Positions 38,201 to 48,837 of a DNA stretch of 64,000 nt are shown here, one piece after another. The notes beneath the pieces were generated by a model. That model was given only the letters and a program-made list of their open reading frames with translations, had not been told where the DNA came from and did no database searches. Position numbers and translations under genes: made by a program. Source of the stretch: Palaemon carinicauda (taxonomy: Eukaryota; Arthropoda; Malacostraca; Decapoda; Palaemonidae); contig NC_090744.1 in the NCBI RefSeq assembly GCF_036898095.1, positions 12,956,143 to 13,020,142 of the forward strand, given 5' to 3'. Position 1 is the first letter of the stretch. The number at the start of each line of letters is the position of its first letter.

Positions 38201-41200
38201 GGCCTCGACTTCTGCCCGTAGGTCTTGGCCCCTTGCCGAACCCATGGCAAAGGAGCTCAATGACACTGGATCCGGTGTCAGGGGAAGTAGAGATGTTGTG
38301 AACGGGACGCGATATCCCTGACTGATTACGGAAGTTGTCCAGGAATCGGCCCCGAGTTGCTGCCACATGATTGCACAACTTTGTAGGCATCCCCCCACTG
38401 GTGGACATGCAGGGGGATTGCCAATTCTAGCGTTTGCGGCCTCGGCCACTCCCTCTAGGGTTTTTTCCTCCCCTGGATGACATTTTGCCTTTCTTGTCTC
38501 TGACAGGAAAGGGCTTCGCACCGTTACCTTTGCTGCCACTGCCGGTTTCGTCGTTTTGGACGGGCGAGGTTGTTTAAGTGCCGGAGGTTTATAGGGCTTT
38601 GATGTAAGAGCCCTATGTAGGAGAGAGTCCTGGTTGGACTTCCTCCACCTCTCAGCTGCCTGTTCCACGTCTTTAGGCTCAAACAGATTCTTTCCCAAAA
38701 GGAAAGAATGTCTGAGCCTGCTGACCTCGACGGCTGGGACCTTCGTGTGGAACCTCTCTGCCACCGCATCACGTCGTTTCAGGATGGAATTGGCCCACAA
38801 GTTCGAGACTTGGTGGGCCAGAAACTCAATGGTGCGATTGCCTAAAAGGAGGAAGGTCTCCAGGGCCTTCCTGGTGCTCTCCTTAGACAGGTCCTCGGAT
38901 CGCAACAGGATGCCAAGAGACCCCAGCCAGACATCCAGTCACGAAGTAGCCTGCATGGCACACTTCGCAACCTTCTCCTGACATAGGATCTCTGTCGCCA
39001 AGAAAGACACTTGCCGGCTAGAGAGCCTCTCTAGAGGAACTCCCTTGGTGAGCTCTTCCACAGAATGGTGCAAGGGGAGAGCTAGACAAGACTCCTCAAT
39101 GATCTCAAAGTACCTCCTCTGGTGGATACGAGGAGGAGGGAGGAGCTTGTTGCCAGCAGTGGAACGGCTGGAGGAGGCGAGTTCGGAGAGCTGGCCCTCA
39201 ACCTTATCCCTGGCACTCTTCCCCCCTTGGGACCAGGGCAAATCCGCACTGGCCTTAGCGGGATTCTGAGTGCCAAAGACTCGGTCCAGGACTGTGTCTT
39301 TGCCCTCTCGAGGAGGAATCTCAGGGTCCGGGAACCCGTTGAGATGCCTCATCAGGGTCAGAACCTGCCAGAGGGCATGCTCTGACTCCTGTGGCTCCCC
39401 TCCTGGAGAACTGGCAGCAAAGTCTCCAGTCCCCAAAGGCTCTTCTTGGGGGGACACGTGGACGTTCTCTACGGGTCTTGTTGGCTCTGGTCGAATCCTT
39501 GAGGATGACTTGGGGATGGTCTTAGAGTCCTTAGGTTCCCTCCTGGGAGGAATACAGGACTCCAACAACGTCGTCTGTGGGCTCTTCTCCGCCCCAACCC
39601 GGGACGATTCTCCTGCACGAGGTGAGGTTACTCCCATTGGTGCGATGGGAGAACGTCTCACCTGGGTAGACTCCCCTGAGGACGGAAAATCCTCGTCCAC
39701 AGGAGAGGGAGAGAGAGTCTGGGGGGGGGGAAAGAACCTTCCTCAAGGACTTCCGAGGAGCCAGCTTGGCCCTGGGAGAAGTTACCATGACTTCTACTCC
39801 TCTCTTCCTCTTCAGTGGGGTCGGAGCTGCCATTGATTTGAGGCCCAACTCAGAGAAGGCAGGTTTGAAAGCCTGCATGACGGCTGACAAGGGGCCCGAA
39901 CCATGGCTGCTTACTGACAGCTATGCCGTCAGCGACTCCCTCTGGAGGGAAGGGGATCGGGTGATCCTTCGGAGTAGAAACTACAACTGGGCCTGTCTGA
40001 AAAGAAAGGGAAGAAGGATGGTTCCTGGACCTATCCGGAGTTTTCCTCTCCTTCTGCAGGAGCGCTGATCTGTGCTTGCGGGGGGGGGGGGGGGGGAGTG
40101 AAGATGACGACCTGGAGGCTCTCGTTCCTGATTCTTCGCGCGGGGGCTTGCACTGTGAATCCCGATGGGAATCGCGCTGGGGATCCCGTTGGGGGCGCTC
40201 GCACGATGGGATTTTCCCTGGTTTGCGCGCGCGGGCGCGCAGATGATGGCGAGGGCACACGGGCGAGCTCTGGCGTACAGTAGAGCGATGGCGCACTGGC
40301 GAGCGATGGCACGATGGCGCGCAGGCGAGCGTGGGTGCGCAGGCGATCTAAGACGCGTGGGCGAGTGGACGCGTTGGCGTGCTGGCGAGCGATGGCGTGC
40401 AGGTGATCGGCGGCGCGGAGGTGCGCGATCTGGCGAAAGCAGAGGGTGCACCAAAGGGTGTGCAAGCGCTTGCGCGCGCGGAAGTGATAGCTCAGCGCGC
40501 ATGGGCGCGCAGGATCTCGCTGAGCTTTAGAAGGCGTGCGCGCACAAGCAGGGGAAATACCCCTAGCTCATGGGCGCGCAGGAGGGCGCACAGCAGGAGC
40601 TGGAACAGGTGCGGCGATAGAGACTGCGCGCGATGGCGCGTAGGCGAGGGCTGACGAGCAGGCGAGGTTCGAAGGCACGTAGGAGATTGCTGACGGGAAG
40701 GAGAATTCTTCCCTCCTGCGCCCAGATCCGGAGATCGTGGGAGCGCAGGTGAACGCTGGCGCGTAGGTGAAGAGCGCTGGTGAGCAGGAGATCGTGGGCG
40801 CGCGTGGCGCGCATCAGGATAAGGGCGCGCAGATGTGCGCTGGCGAGGAGAAGATCGCTAGCGTACAGGAGATCACTGGCACGCAGGTGAGCACTGGCGC
40901 GCAGGTAAGCGCTGGCGCGCAGGTGAGCACTGGCGAGCAGGAGAGCACTGGCGCGTAGTCTCAGCAACAGGAGATCGATGGCGCGTTGTCCCTGGAATAG
41001 GTGGTCTCTGAAGTGAAGTCTCAGGAACAACAGGAGAGTGCTTGCGCGCCATTGCGCGTGGGCGTGCAGGAGAACGTTGGCGCGCAGGGGATACCTGGCG
41101 CTTAAGGGACTTACTCACACTGTGAGAAAGCCCCTTTTGCCCCAAAAGGACCGATGCCCGTTGGATAACAGGGTGCGTGGGCGCCCACGGCGCGTCAGCG

Positions 41201-42205
41201 GCCAGGAACGGAGATGGGAGGTCAGGAGGTCTGGCAGGCGAAGGAGATCGTGAACGATCTGCAGAGAGGTCCAGGAATACAGCTGCAACGGTCAGTGCAT
41301 GGCGAGGAGGATCCTCTGTGGGGGACTGCGAAGACGAAGAGGCGCCTCCTAACTCCCTTGTGGGGAGAAGGAAGGACTCTACGGCGAAGAGGAGGGCGAG
41401 CTTTCCGTCTGATACGTCCTCTGGGGGCAGCAGGCAGACCATCGGCAGTCCTCAGAAGAGGAGTCTCTATTAGTGAACTCCCCCGAGGGGGAGAATCACC
41501 TGCAGGAGAGACCGTTGGACTTAGCTCCTCCCTCGAAGGATGTTCGGAGGGGGGAGCTAAGCCTCAGCTGCATCAGGAACCATAGCAGGGGTTCGACCTA
41601 ACTCGTCGGAAGCCCCTGCCACAACAACGTCAACGATAGACAGAGGATCAACCTCTGCTACCGTCGGCGACTGTTTGACAGCAGCCCCCAACCTGATTAT
41701 GTCAAACAGGGCTTCCCTGAAGGGTGAACCCTGAAGCCCCAAGGAAGCCCAAAGCTGCAACAAATCATTGTTACAAACATTGTTATCAGAAATATCCTCC
41801 CCCGGGGGAGGAGGAGGAGCTGCCTCGCTATGGGAGGCAACTCCCTCTCCCGAACCCTGAGGTTGGTGAACGTAAGTATGGCCTACGCTACCACTCGAAG
41901 GCCTCTCGGGAGAGACCGATCGAGTGGGAGCTTCGGAGGAGGTTCGGGCTACGGAAGAAGAGTCCTTGGGATTTTATCTCTTCCAGAAAACCCCTGGAGG
42001 AGAAATATCCCGTTTGGACTTCTCCTTCCGGCGCCGGGAAAACCTCTCCCACTGGGAGGTAGACCACTCCCTACACTCACCACACTTTACTTCTTTTACA
42101 CCGTTGGCCCCTGCAAAAAGGACACAAGGTGTGAGGGTGTGTCCACTGCCGACATATATGTTCCGCAAGGGCGGTCAGGTAAGCCTGGACACTTCCGCAT
42201 GGTAG
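38018..42205 (-). pseudogene. DIRS gag region (element 3), multiply broken
   Basis: The N-terminal zinc-binding head near 42000-42200 is split over frames; pieces THPHTLCPFCRGQRC and CGECREWSTSQWERF are visible. It is followed by a long basic, repetitive section encoded by GC-rich tandem DNA (RQCSPARQRLPARQ type). A Ser/Pro-rich middle (39531-39890) changes frame at a G/C homopolymer. Then a conserved gag C-terminal block in one frame (39700 to 38018) is cut by a TGA at 38936-38938, with SNLWANSILKRRDAVAERF after it. The block runs on into the RT fingers, so gag and pol share this frame locally. Confidence 0.65.
40080..41110. repeat. GC-rich minisatellite-like block in element 3 gag
   Basis: About 1 kb of GCGCGC-rich sequence built of short variable units around GGCGCGCAGGTGAGCACT (15-18 bp), beginning with a long G homopolymer near 40080-40097. 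It is open for long distances in several frames on both strands; on the gag strand it encodes SPARQ/ARQCSPARQ-type repeats. It is the strongest compositional outlier in the window. Confidence 0.8.
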
Positions 42206-42317
42206 AGGCCAACTTCCAAACACACTGAAAAGAAAAAGCAAAAACAAAGATCAAAGGCTGTCAAAGTAAGCGAGGGTGGGAGCAGACACGTCTGATCGTC
42301 ACCCGAGCCAAAAGCAA

Positions 42318-42473
42318 AGTGAGCTAATCACAGGTGTGTGAGGGGGGGAGGGGTAGCTTTCTAACCCCTCGCTAAAACCCTTGTTAAAATTCTGATGGCT
42401 CGTCATTTCAGCTACGCCGAAAGTAATACCCATATTAAATAGCGTGGTTTGTATTTCAGTTACGGAACAAATC
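42318..42473 (-). repeat. DIRS element 3 right inverted terminal repeat
   Basis: Complement of the left repeat over CACAGGTGTGTGAGG, CCCTCGCTAAAACCC and CTACGCCGAAAGTAATACCC, ending GTTACGGAACAAAT. The last ~45 bp match the complementary region. A solo relative of this end lies at 62355-62392. Confidence 0.85.
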
Positions 42474-43234
42474 AATGCTTGAGAGTGAATGTAAATATTA
42501 GGAGAGTAGCACATACTTGTTTTTTTTTTTTGTGGAAATTGTTCTTTGGAAAGTTTCTAGCAGCTTAATGGCATACCAAGTAGGTACAGTATATACAAGA
42601 TATTAACTTGAAGCCAATCTACACTGCCGTAATTTATTTTTATTTACTTTAGTAAACAACCTGGAACTCTCTGTATTCCAAACCAAAGTTTGAATGGTTT
42701 ATCAAAATATTCTAGACAAGAAACCTAAGCCTTACTTGTGCTTAAAATTATCCTTCCCTTTCCTTCAATTGAGTCCCACCTCCAACAGTGTGTGGTAGTC
42801 AACAATATGAACATCAGTGCAGAATCATGGAAATAATTGGACTTTTAATAATGACATTTTTTATTTCCATAGTCAACTGAAGTTCAAATACATATCCCTC
42901 CTCCCCACCACTGACTCATAGTATCAAAAAAAGGGATAATGAGAACTTCAAAAACTGAAGAATAGATTAAGAGCCGCGGGAAAATGGAAAAATTTTAAAT
43001 TCTATTATTAATATCTGATCACCCTATCTTTTTTTACGCTGACGGCCTGATTTTGCTGGCTTATGGATTCAGCAACGATACAGTTTAATACCAAGAATGT
43101 CCAACTTACTTGTAGTATAAGTTACCTGCAGGGGTACAGAGAAACACATTGAAATAAATACAGTACGCATTCGACACGTCAATTGCGGACGACCGTACGT
43201 ACACTGGAAAAGAACTCAAACTGCAGATCGTTAC
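42474..43234. other. Spacer, probable intron of the WDR55-like gene
   Basis: AT-rich, no shared repeats and no open frame of note. It follows the donor site of the host exon on the minus strand, so at least part should be intron if that gene is real. Confidence 0.4.
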
Positions 43235-43430
43235 CTGATGTTTCCATCTTCGCATCCGTTGCCGATTGGAACGAGGCAGTTAATCTGTCCAGGATGGCCG
43301 GCATACCAATCGTTGTGAAAACCGAAGTCTCCCCACTTGAAGATGAACATGACCCCTTGGCCGGATCCCACCACAAGGCGGGAATCGTCGCGAACGAGGG
43401 TCATTGCAGTTAGCTCGCTTTCGTACATTT
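43235..43430 (-). CDS. Internal exon of a WDR55-like WD-repeat protein
   Basis: The only confident host coding sequence. On the minus strand an acceptor (CCATTTCCGTCAG) opens a 196-bp exon ending at ACATCAG/GTAACG. The peptide includes YESELTAMTLVRDDSRLVVG, GQGVMFIFKWGDFGFHNDW and GQINCLVPIGNGCEDGNIR. This pattern matches the fifth-to-sixth WD blades of WDR55, a nucleolar protein linked to rRNA processing (for example GSSEGTIYLFNWNGFG and CMVPVTE in the vertebrate protein, from memory). A few residues expected before GCEDGNIR seem missing, so it may be a diverged or decaying copy. Other exons were not found here. Confidence 0.6.
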
Positions 43431-43469
43431 CTGACGGAAATGGAAAATGTTTATGAGTACGTACATACA

Positions 43470-43570
43470 TATATCAAGGCACTTCCCCAATTTTGGGGGT
43501 AGTCCACATCAACCAAATGAAAAAAGGGGACCTTTTCTCTCTTACATTCCTCCCAGCCAGACAAGCATCA
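43470..43570. repeat. Probable dispersed repeat (AAGGCACTTCCCC type)
   Basis: Contains AAGGCACTTCCCCAATTTTG, GGGGGTAGTCC and ACATTCCTCCCAGCCAGACA. I recall similar blocks as high-copy in decapods, but only one copy is visible in the window. Confidence 0.4.
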
Positions 43571-43666
43571 TAAGTGGTGGATAAAAATGAATTTATGAAT
43601 AAAAATAATTTATATTGCCAACACCAAAGATAAATCATTATTTCAAGTGATGATCTATACAGAAGG

Positions 43667-43749
43667 TGCTCAACTTACAAACATTCGTCATACAAACATA
43701 AAACCAAATGAAAATAACAAAGAAAAGAAAAGAAATACTGTAATAAAAT
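43667..43749 (+). mobile_element. Tc1/mariner-like MITE, 'CAGGTCCTCAACTT' family, copy 4, truncated
   Basis: Left end after TA: CAGAAGGTGCTCAACTTACAAAC, then the family interior up to AGAAATACTGTAATAAAAT, where it is cut by the left end of DIRS element 4. This dates the DIRS end junction as later than the MITE. Confidence 0.65.
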
Positions 43750-43890
43750 GACAAATTCGTAGATAAATTGTATTTTTCCTAACCATACAAACCTTAGCTA
43801 TTTAAATAGGGTATTACTTTCGGCGTAGCTGAATGACGAGCCATTAGATTTTTAACGAGGGTTAACTACCCCCTCGCTAGTTAGGATGCT
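43750..43890 (-). repeat. DIRS element 4 left end (element 3 type)
   Basis: GACAAATTCGTAGATAAATTG, GGGTATTACTTTCGGCGTAG and CGAGGGTTAACTACCCCCTC match element 3's left repeat closely. Confidence 0.82.
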
Positions 43891-43979
43891 GCTTTCCCCA
43901 AGAGAGGGGAGGATGAAGAAAGTAGTAAGGGCCAGACATACTTCTTTCATTCATGCAGTTTAAAACCGGGTAACAATGC

Positions 43980-44600
43980 CCTCAACCTTCTGCTACCTGT
44001 CCATTAAGGAGCCTGAGGTTAGACCAGCTGTTGTGTAGCCACCACAGGGCCGATAGAAAAACGTATCGAGGCTCCTGTGGGTCACGTCCTGCAGGTAGCG
44101 GGCTGTGAAGGTCGTTAGACGCTTCCAGACTCCAGCTTGTAGCACCTGCGTCACAGACTAGTTCCTCTTGAAGGCCAGGGACGTTGCGATGCCTCTGACA
44201 TCGTGTGCTCTAAGGCGACGTGACGGAGGAGGGTCTGGATTCAGGGCGTGATGGATGACCCTTTGAATCCAGGCTGAAAAGGCATTCTTGATGACCCTCC
44301 TCTCCGTCCTCCCTGTGCTCCCAAAAGGGCTTGCACGTGAGGACGAACTGCAGCTGTCCTTTAAGATAACCCCTCCGACTCCTTACTGGGCATAGTAGGA
44401 GAAGGTCTGGGTTATCAGTTACAGAACGGGGACTCGAAATCCTGAAGGAGTCGAACCGAAGGTCCAGGACTCCAAGATTTTGAGTCTAGTAACCAACTCA
44501 GGGACGAACCTGAACGTTACCTTCACCTATCCTCTTGAATGGGCGACGTCGTACGAGAGACCATGAAGTTCGCTGACACGCTTGGCCGAGGCCATAAAGC
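43980..44600 (-). pseudogene. DIRS tyrosine recombinase remnant (element 4)
   Basis: Pieces of the catalytic domain in changing frames: MASAKRVSELHGLSYDVAHS (first Arg region), CQRHRNVPGLQEE in a shifted frame over the H-x-x-R region, and TFTARYLQDV with the Tyr. The end block TYRSLDTF-like sequence matches fragment A. The core-binding domain is deleted. Confidence 0.72.
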
Positions 44601-45045
44601 TTGAAACTGGAAGACGTTTCCTCTGTATACGAACCTCAGATAACGTCTGCAACTTGGATGTATCGGACCATGAAAATAAGCGTCCTGGAGGTCCAATGAT
44701 ACCATCCAGTCGCCTTTCCTCACTGCTGCCAGCACAGTCCTCTGAGTCTCCATAGTGAATTTCGAGTTCTGGACGTAGCGGTTGAGGGCGCTCACATCCA
44801 GAACCGGTCTCCATTCCCCTGAACTCTGGGGAACTTGGAACAAGCGGTTGTAAAACCCTGGAGACTCCAAATCCTGCACCCTTTCTATAACTCTCTTTTT
44901 GAGTAGAAGCGACACTTGCAAGTGCATGGCTTGCCTCTTCGGTTCTCTCTTGTACTTGGGCGAAAGATCCACCGGATCTGCGACTAAAGGAGGCTTTAAT
45001 ACAAATGGAATTTTGTATCCTTCCTTTAGAAGACGTACCGACCAA
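44523..45045 (-). pseudogene. DIRS reverse transcriptase N-terminal half (element 4)
   Basis: A 150-codon frame with LESPGFYNRLFQVPQSSGEW, RPVLDVSALNRYV and MVSLDLQDAYFHGPIHP (motif A, Asp present), reaching VFQFQAL. At the point where LCFGLSTAP should follow, sequence jumps to WPRPSVSANFMVS, which is the YR region read out of frame. Motif C (YLDD), thumb and RNase H are absent. The overlapping frame (44527-45045) is the YR-side frame and ends in KRVSELHGLSYDV. Confidence 0.82.
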
Positions 45046-45085
45046 GGATCCGCTCCCTTCTTCTCCCAGGCCTGTCAGAAGTTGT

Positions 45086-47872
45086 TCAGCCTGGCTCCCA
45101 CTGCTTGAAAGGGAGAGCAGTCAGACCCTGCCCCGGGCTGGGCTTGGCTCCTCTTTTCCTTTGCTTCCTTGCCTCTGGCTTGAAAGTACTTCTCCCTGTA
45201 GGTTTACCCTGAAAGGGCTGAGCAGAATGAGAATATGACGCCCCTTCCTTAGTTCCACGAGAAGAGAAGAACGTAGGCAAAACCTTACTGGCTGTTTTAG
45301 TAACCAAATCCTGAGTAGCCTTCTGAGTCAGATTTGCAGCCACTTCCTTAACTAAATCCTGCGGAAATAGAGCCGAAGACATGGGCGCAAAAAGCAACTC
45401 CGATCTCTGACATGGAGTGACACCCATAGAGAGGAAAGAACATCAAGTAGCTCTTTTCTTTATAACTCCTGCAGTAAACAAAGCAGCCAGCTTATTAGAA
45501 CCATCCCTGACTGCTCTGTCCATACATGACATAAGTTGGATAAGACTACTTGTGTCCGTGTCCTTCATCTCGGCCACTTTTCTGCTCAAGGCTCCCAGTG
45601 ACCAGTCCAGTAAATTAAATACCTCAAATGCTCTAAACAATCCTTTTAAGAGGTGGTCAAACTCCGACATTGACCACCACACTTTAGTCTTTCTCATGGC
45701 CATGCGACTGGAAGAATCCACCAGGTTTGAGAAGTCTCCCTGCACAGACGCCAGAGCTCCCAAGCCTAAGACCTCTACCGTCTCATACCAAACGTTCGAT
45801 TTAGAGGCTAACTTAGCTGGTGGAAAAGCGAAGCATGTCTTGCCCATAGCTTTTCTTGTATCCATCCATGCTCCCATTAATTTCAATGGTCTCTTAGAAG
45901 AGCAGGAAAGCACCATTCTTGTATAAAAAGAAGTCTTCACTATCTTGCCCAAGATAAACTCAGAAGGGGGAGATCGCGGAGTAACTGGTGCAAAATTGTC
46001 TGGAAATAATTCCGAAAAGACTAGCATTAACATTTTGAAATCCACCGCATGTTGAGGTGGTTTCTCCTCCTCTCCCTCCGAGATATCCTCCAACTGTTCC
46101 TCATGAGAGAACCTCATCCTGATCTTCTAATTCAGAGATTGGGGCTGCGTTTTGACCCAAACGCTGAACTCCTGTGCAGGTGCAACAGTGTCCACATGGG
46201 CGCGCTTGCGTTGTTCCATATCCGTTTCCAACTGAGTCACTCGACTTGCGTTTGCTGTCACGATTGATTCTATAATGGGATGAGTCTGGCTGGCACCGCT
46301 CTGCCGCCTCCTGGCACGCCGCATTCACGCGATGTTCGTGCTGCCGCTCCGAGGAGCCCTGGCGCGTCGCGCTCACGCGCTCTGCCCATTCATGGCTCGA
46401 CTGGTGTGGGTCGTCACGCTGGCGCTGCTGGCGACGTTCAGCGCCTTCAACAATTAACTCCTGAGGCTCGCCATGTTGCCGCTCAGGCTCCGCTTGCTTC
46501 CATCCTGCCGCTTCGCGGCTCGCTCCGCCATTCGGCGAACGTTATCACGCTAGGACTGAATATCGGCTGAATGCTCCTTTAATATTTGTTGTGAAACAGA
46601 GCTCTGCCGAGACAAATCTACTCCCACCTTCCGCTGAACATTGAAACTGGGAGACCACCTGTGCGATATCACGTAAGTCCCAGAGACAACAGGCCGCCTG
46701 TGCGACAACGGGTCTACCACCGAAGACTGACGCCCAGCCTCACTGCCAACAACTGGTCGATAAGACTATCATCGACGAGAGCTGTTGTTTCATGTTCAAC
46801 AACGTATTCCACTTTGGATTGTTTTGAGGATATAATTGTACAGCCTTTTCTATAGCGAATTTGTCCTCTTCATCGCTCTCCAATCCTTTACCCCTTTCGG
46901 GAAAAGAATCCCAGTCCAAAGGAAGAGGTGGAGCATGAATCGTCACACCAGAACCAGAAATTAACTCCGTATCCGAATCCATTACTCTATCCCCATCGGA
47001 ACCCACATTCGAGCGCTTCGCAGGAGAACACTCGTCAAGGGACCGAAAACGTTCAGGTGTTTCCCAATGACTACAACCCGGCTGTTGCGGGGAGGAAACG
47101 TGCGGCTGTTCCACTGACTGAACTTTCCTCTTAATCGGTCTAGATTCTTTACGCCACCTATCATCACGTGACTCCTCATCTAAAGAGGGAGACAAAGCAC
47201 TAACCTCACTTTTTCTATGGTGAGGGTGACCGCCCTGAGCTACGCCATCAGGATCACTCGAGGGAACGTCTACGCGACTGATGAAGCCTCTCGTTCCCTT
47301 TCGCCCTACGACATAACTTCTCCCCTGCCGGGACCTTGACAGAGGTCTTAGGCTAGGCGAACGACAGGATCGCGCAGGCGTGCCCTCCACTACACTGTAA
47401 ACACATTCGTCGGACTTTTAACACTTGATCAATCCCTAGTCCAACCACTTTAAAGTAAATTAATTTCTGACATCATTTGTTTTTTGTCCGCTGCTAAAGA
47501 TTCAACCCTCACACCAAGAGCTTGAATTGCGGATAACATCTCCCTCATCGTAGGTTCTTTCGGCTCTTGATCTACCACTACGGGGGAAGACATAGGATTA
47601 ATTACATCAGACCTAGATAAATCCACAGAACGGGACGAACTACGTCTAATCCTTTCTTTCATAATTCTATCTTTCTCTAATTTCTGAGTATAACGCTCGT
47701 AAGCTACCCACTGACTTTCCGTTAACGAAGAACATTCTTCACACCGATCCCCATAAGCACACGATTTCCCTCTACATTTAACACAAATTGTGTGCGGATC
47801 AACAGAACCTTTAGGAAGTCGAGTCTGACAACCTTTACTACACTTCCTATATAAAGGGGAGGGGTCGGCCAT
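45086..47872 (-). pseudogene. DIRS gag (element 4), broken
   Basis: Starts MADPSPLYRKCSKGCQTRLP with the zinc-binding head DPHTICVKCRGKSC...DRCEEC and a KDRIMKERIRRSSSRS stretch, as in element 2. A frame change lies between about 47390 and 47450. Further breaks fall around 46100-46740, including a GC-rich, Arg-rich stretch. The conserved capsid-like block is intact (PPSEFILGKIVKTSFYTRMV, FAFPPAKLASKSNVWYETVE, FRAFEVFNLLDWSLGALSRK), then a stop near 45443 and a basic tail frame (45086-45427). Confidence 0.78.
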
Positions 47873-48059
47873 ATTGAAAAGTGACAAGAGAAAATTAAAC
47901 AATAACAGAGGTCAAAATAACTAAATAACCTTACAATAATAAAGATTTCAAGAATATTTGAAAAGGAAAACACCAAAGCAAAAGCCAACAAAAACAAAAA
48001 GACAGAGTACATCACCAAATAAACCATCCAATTGAATGTAAACAGCGAGTGAATTTTCA

Positions 48060-48249
48060 ACGTTCTGACCAGTACGACCGGCAGGAAAAATCTTAAGAAG
48101 TGGGATTAGTTCTACCTATAGTCCACCAGGGCGCTAGTGTACACCTGACATACCTGCGTTAGCCGCGAGTTTTTAAATACTTCTGCCAAGGCGTCGGGAA
48201 CGCTAGCCATTCTTATATAACCAGCGGGTAAGTTTTATGTTTAAAATAT
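48060..48249 (-). repeat. DIRS element 4 right end (element 2 type)
   Basis: Layout resembles element 2's right repeat: a mixed-composition stretch ending CATTCTTATATAACCAGCGG, then GTAAGTTTTATGTTTAAAAT. Clearly related to TATATGATCACCGGGTAAGTTTAATATTG but diverged. It shows no complement to this element's left end. Confidence 0.65.
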
Positions 48250-48256
48250 AGGTATT

Positions 48257-48812
48257 GTGATATCCCCATATGTTGTACATATGCTAACATATCTTATTTG
48301 TCTGTTTATTTTCCATTTTCTTTGTAAATACATCACCTTATTTCAGCGCCATCTTCATTCTATTCTCATTATTTTTTGTTTACACTCACCTTCCTGCTGT
48401 AAATCATCCCTGTTTTCTTACCTTACATGTTATAAGGTAACCCCAAAATTATTGATTTGGTTAGAATACATTCTCACCACAAGATTCATCTACCTTGCTC
48501 ACCCATTCACTTTGCATTGCTTATTGTTGTTGTTTTGAAGTGCTTTTTCATTATTTTATTTAATAACCTAAGATTAAAGTTTTGTTTATAACATAGTTTA
48601 TTGTTCCTGTCCTCCCATTATCCTGCTGTTGATGCTTCGCTTGTTTGCAACCAGCTTTAAGAAGATACATTTGATCATAATCGACAATCTTATACACTCG
48701 TAATAAGAAACAAGTGAATTTGGAAGTCTACCCATATGACTTCTATTTTATTGTGTGAACAGAACTGCCGCCCATTGTAAAGGGGTAATTGTTTGCACAG
48801 TGGTTCGTCACA
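48257..48812 (+). repeat. Putative 5' LTR of the Gmr1-like element
   Basis: Bounded on the left by TGTGATATCCCC just outside DIRS element 4 and on the right by GTTCGTCACA, a few bases before the primer-binding site. No second LTR exists to confirm the limits because the 3' half is missing, so the left edge is uncertain. Confidence 0.5.
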
Positions 48813-48818
48813 AAATTG

Positions 48819-48837
48819 TTGGGGGCCTGTCCGGGAT
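48819..48837 (+). other. Primer-binding site, tRNA-Pro-like
   Basis: TTGGGGGCCTGTCCGGGAT, six bases after the LTR end. It differs by a CT/TC swap from the TGGGGGCTCGTCCGGGAT site used by tRNA-Pro-primed retroelements. Minus-strand DNA synthesis would begin here. Confidence 0.65.

Larger units (their letters stand above)
36054..42473 (-). mobile_element. DIRS retrotransposon element 3, lacking RNase H and YR
   Basis: 6.4-kb minus-strand element with inverted ends and an internal complementary region that joins the complements of both ends, so its termini are certain. Gag and the RT palm are recognisable but frameshifted. Downstream of RT, where RNase H and YR belong, lies ~1.2 kb of unrelated DNA. 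It is therefore non-autonomous, though it keeps what the DIRS model requires in cis. Its family differs from elements 1 and 2. Confidence 0.85.
43750..48249 (-). mobile_element. DIRS retrotransposon element 4, deleted hybrid
   Basis: Minus-strand DIRS derivative. The left end is the element 3 family terminus, and the YR remnant resembles fragment A. The right end (TATATAACCAGCGGGTAAGTTTTATG) and the gag and RT resemble element 2. The two ends are not complementary and no internal complementary region is present. RT is joined directly to YR by a deletion of the thumb, RNase H and YR N-terminus. It cannot follow the normal DIRS circle pathway and is best explained by recombination between families. 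Confidence 0.78.

Noticed and set aside
39045..40654. Several plus-strand open frames over element 3 gag
   Set aside because: They are opposite to DIRS gag and stay open only because of the GC-rich repeat and Ser/Pro-rich coding composition; no motifs.
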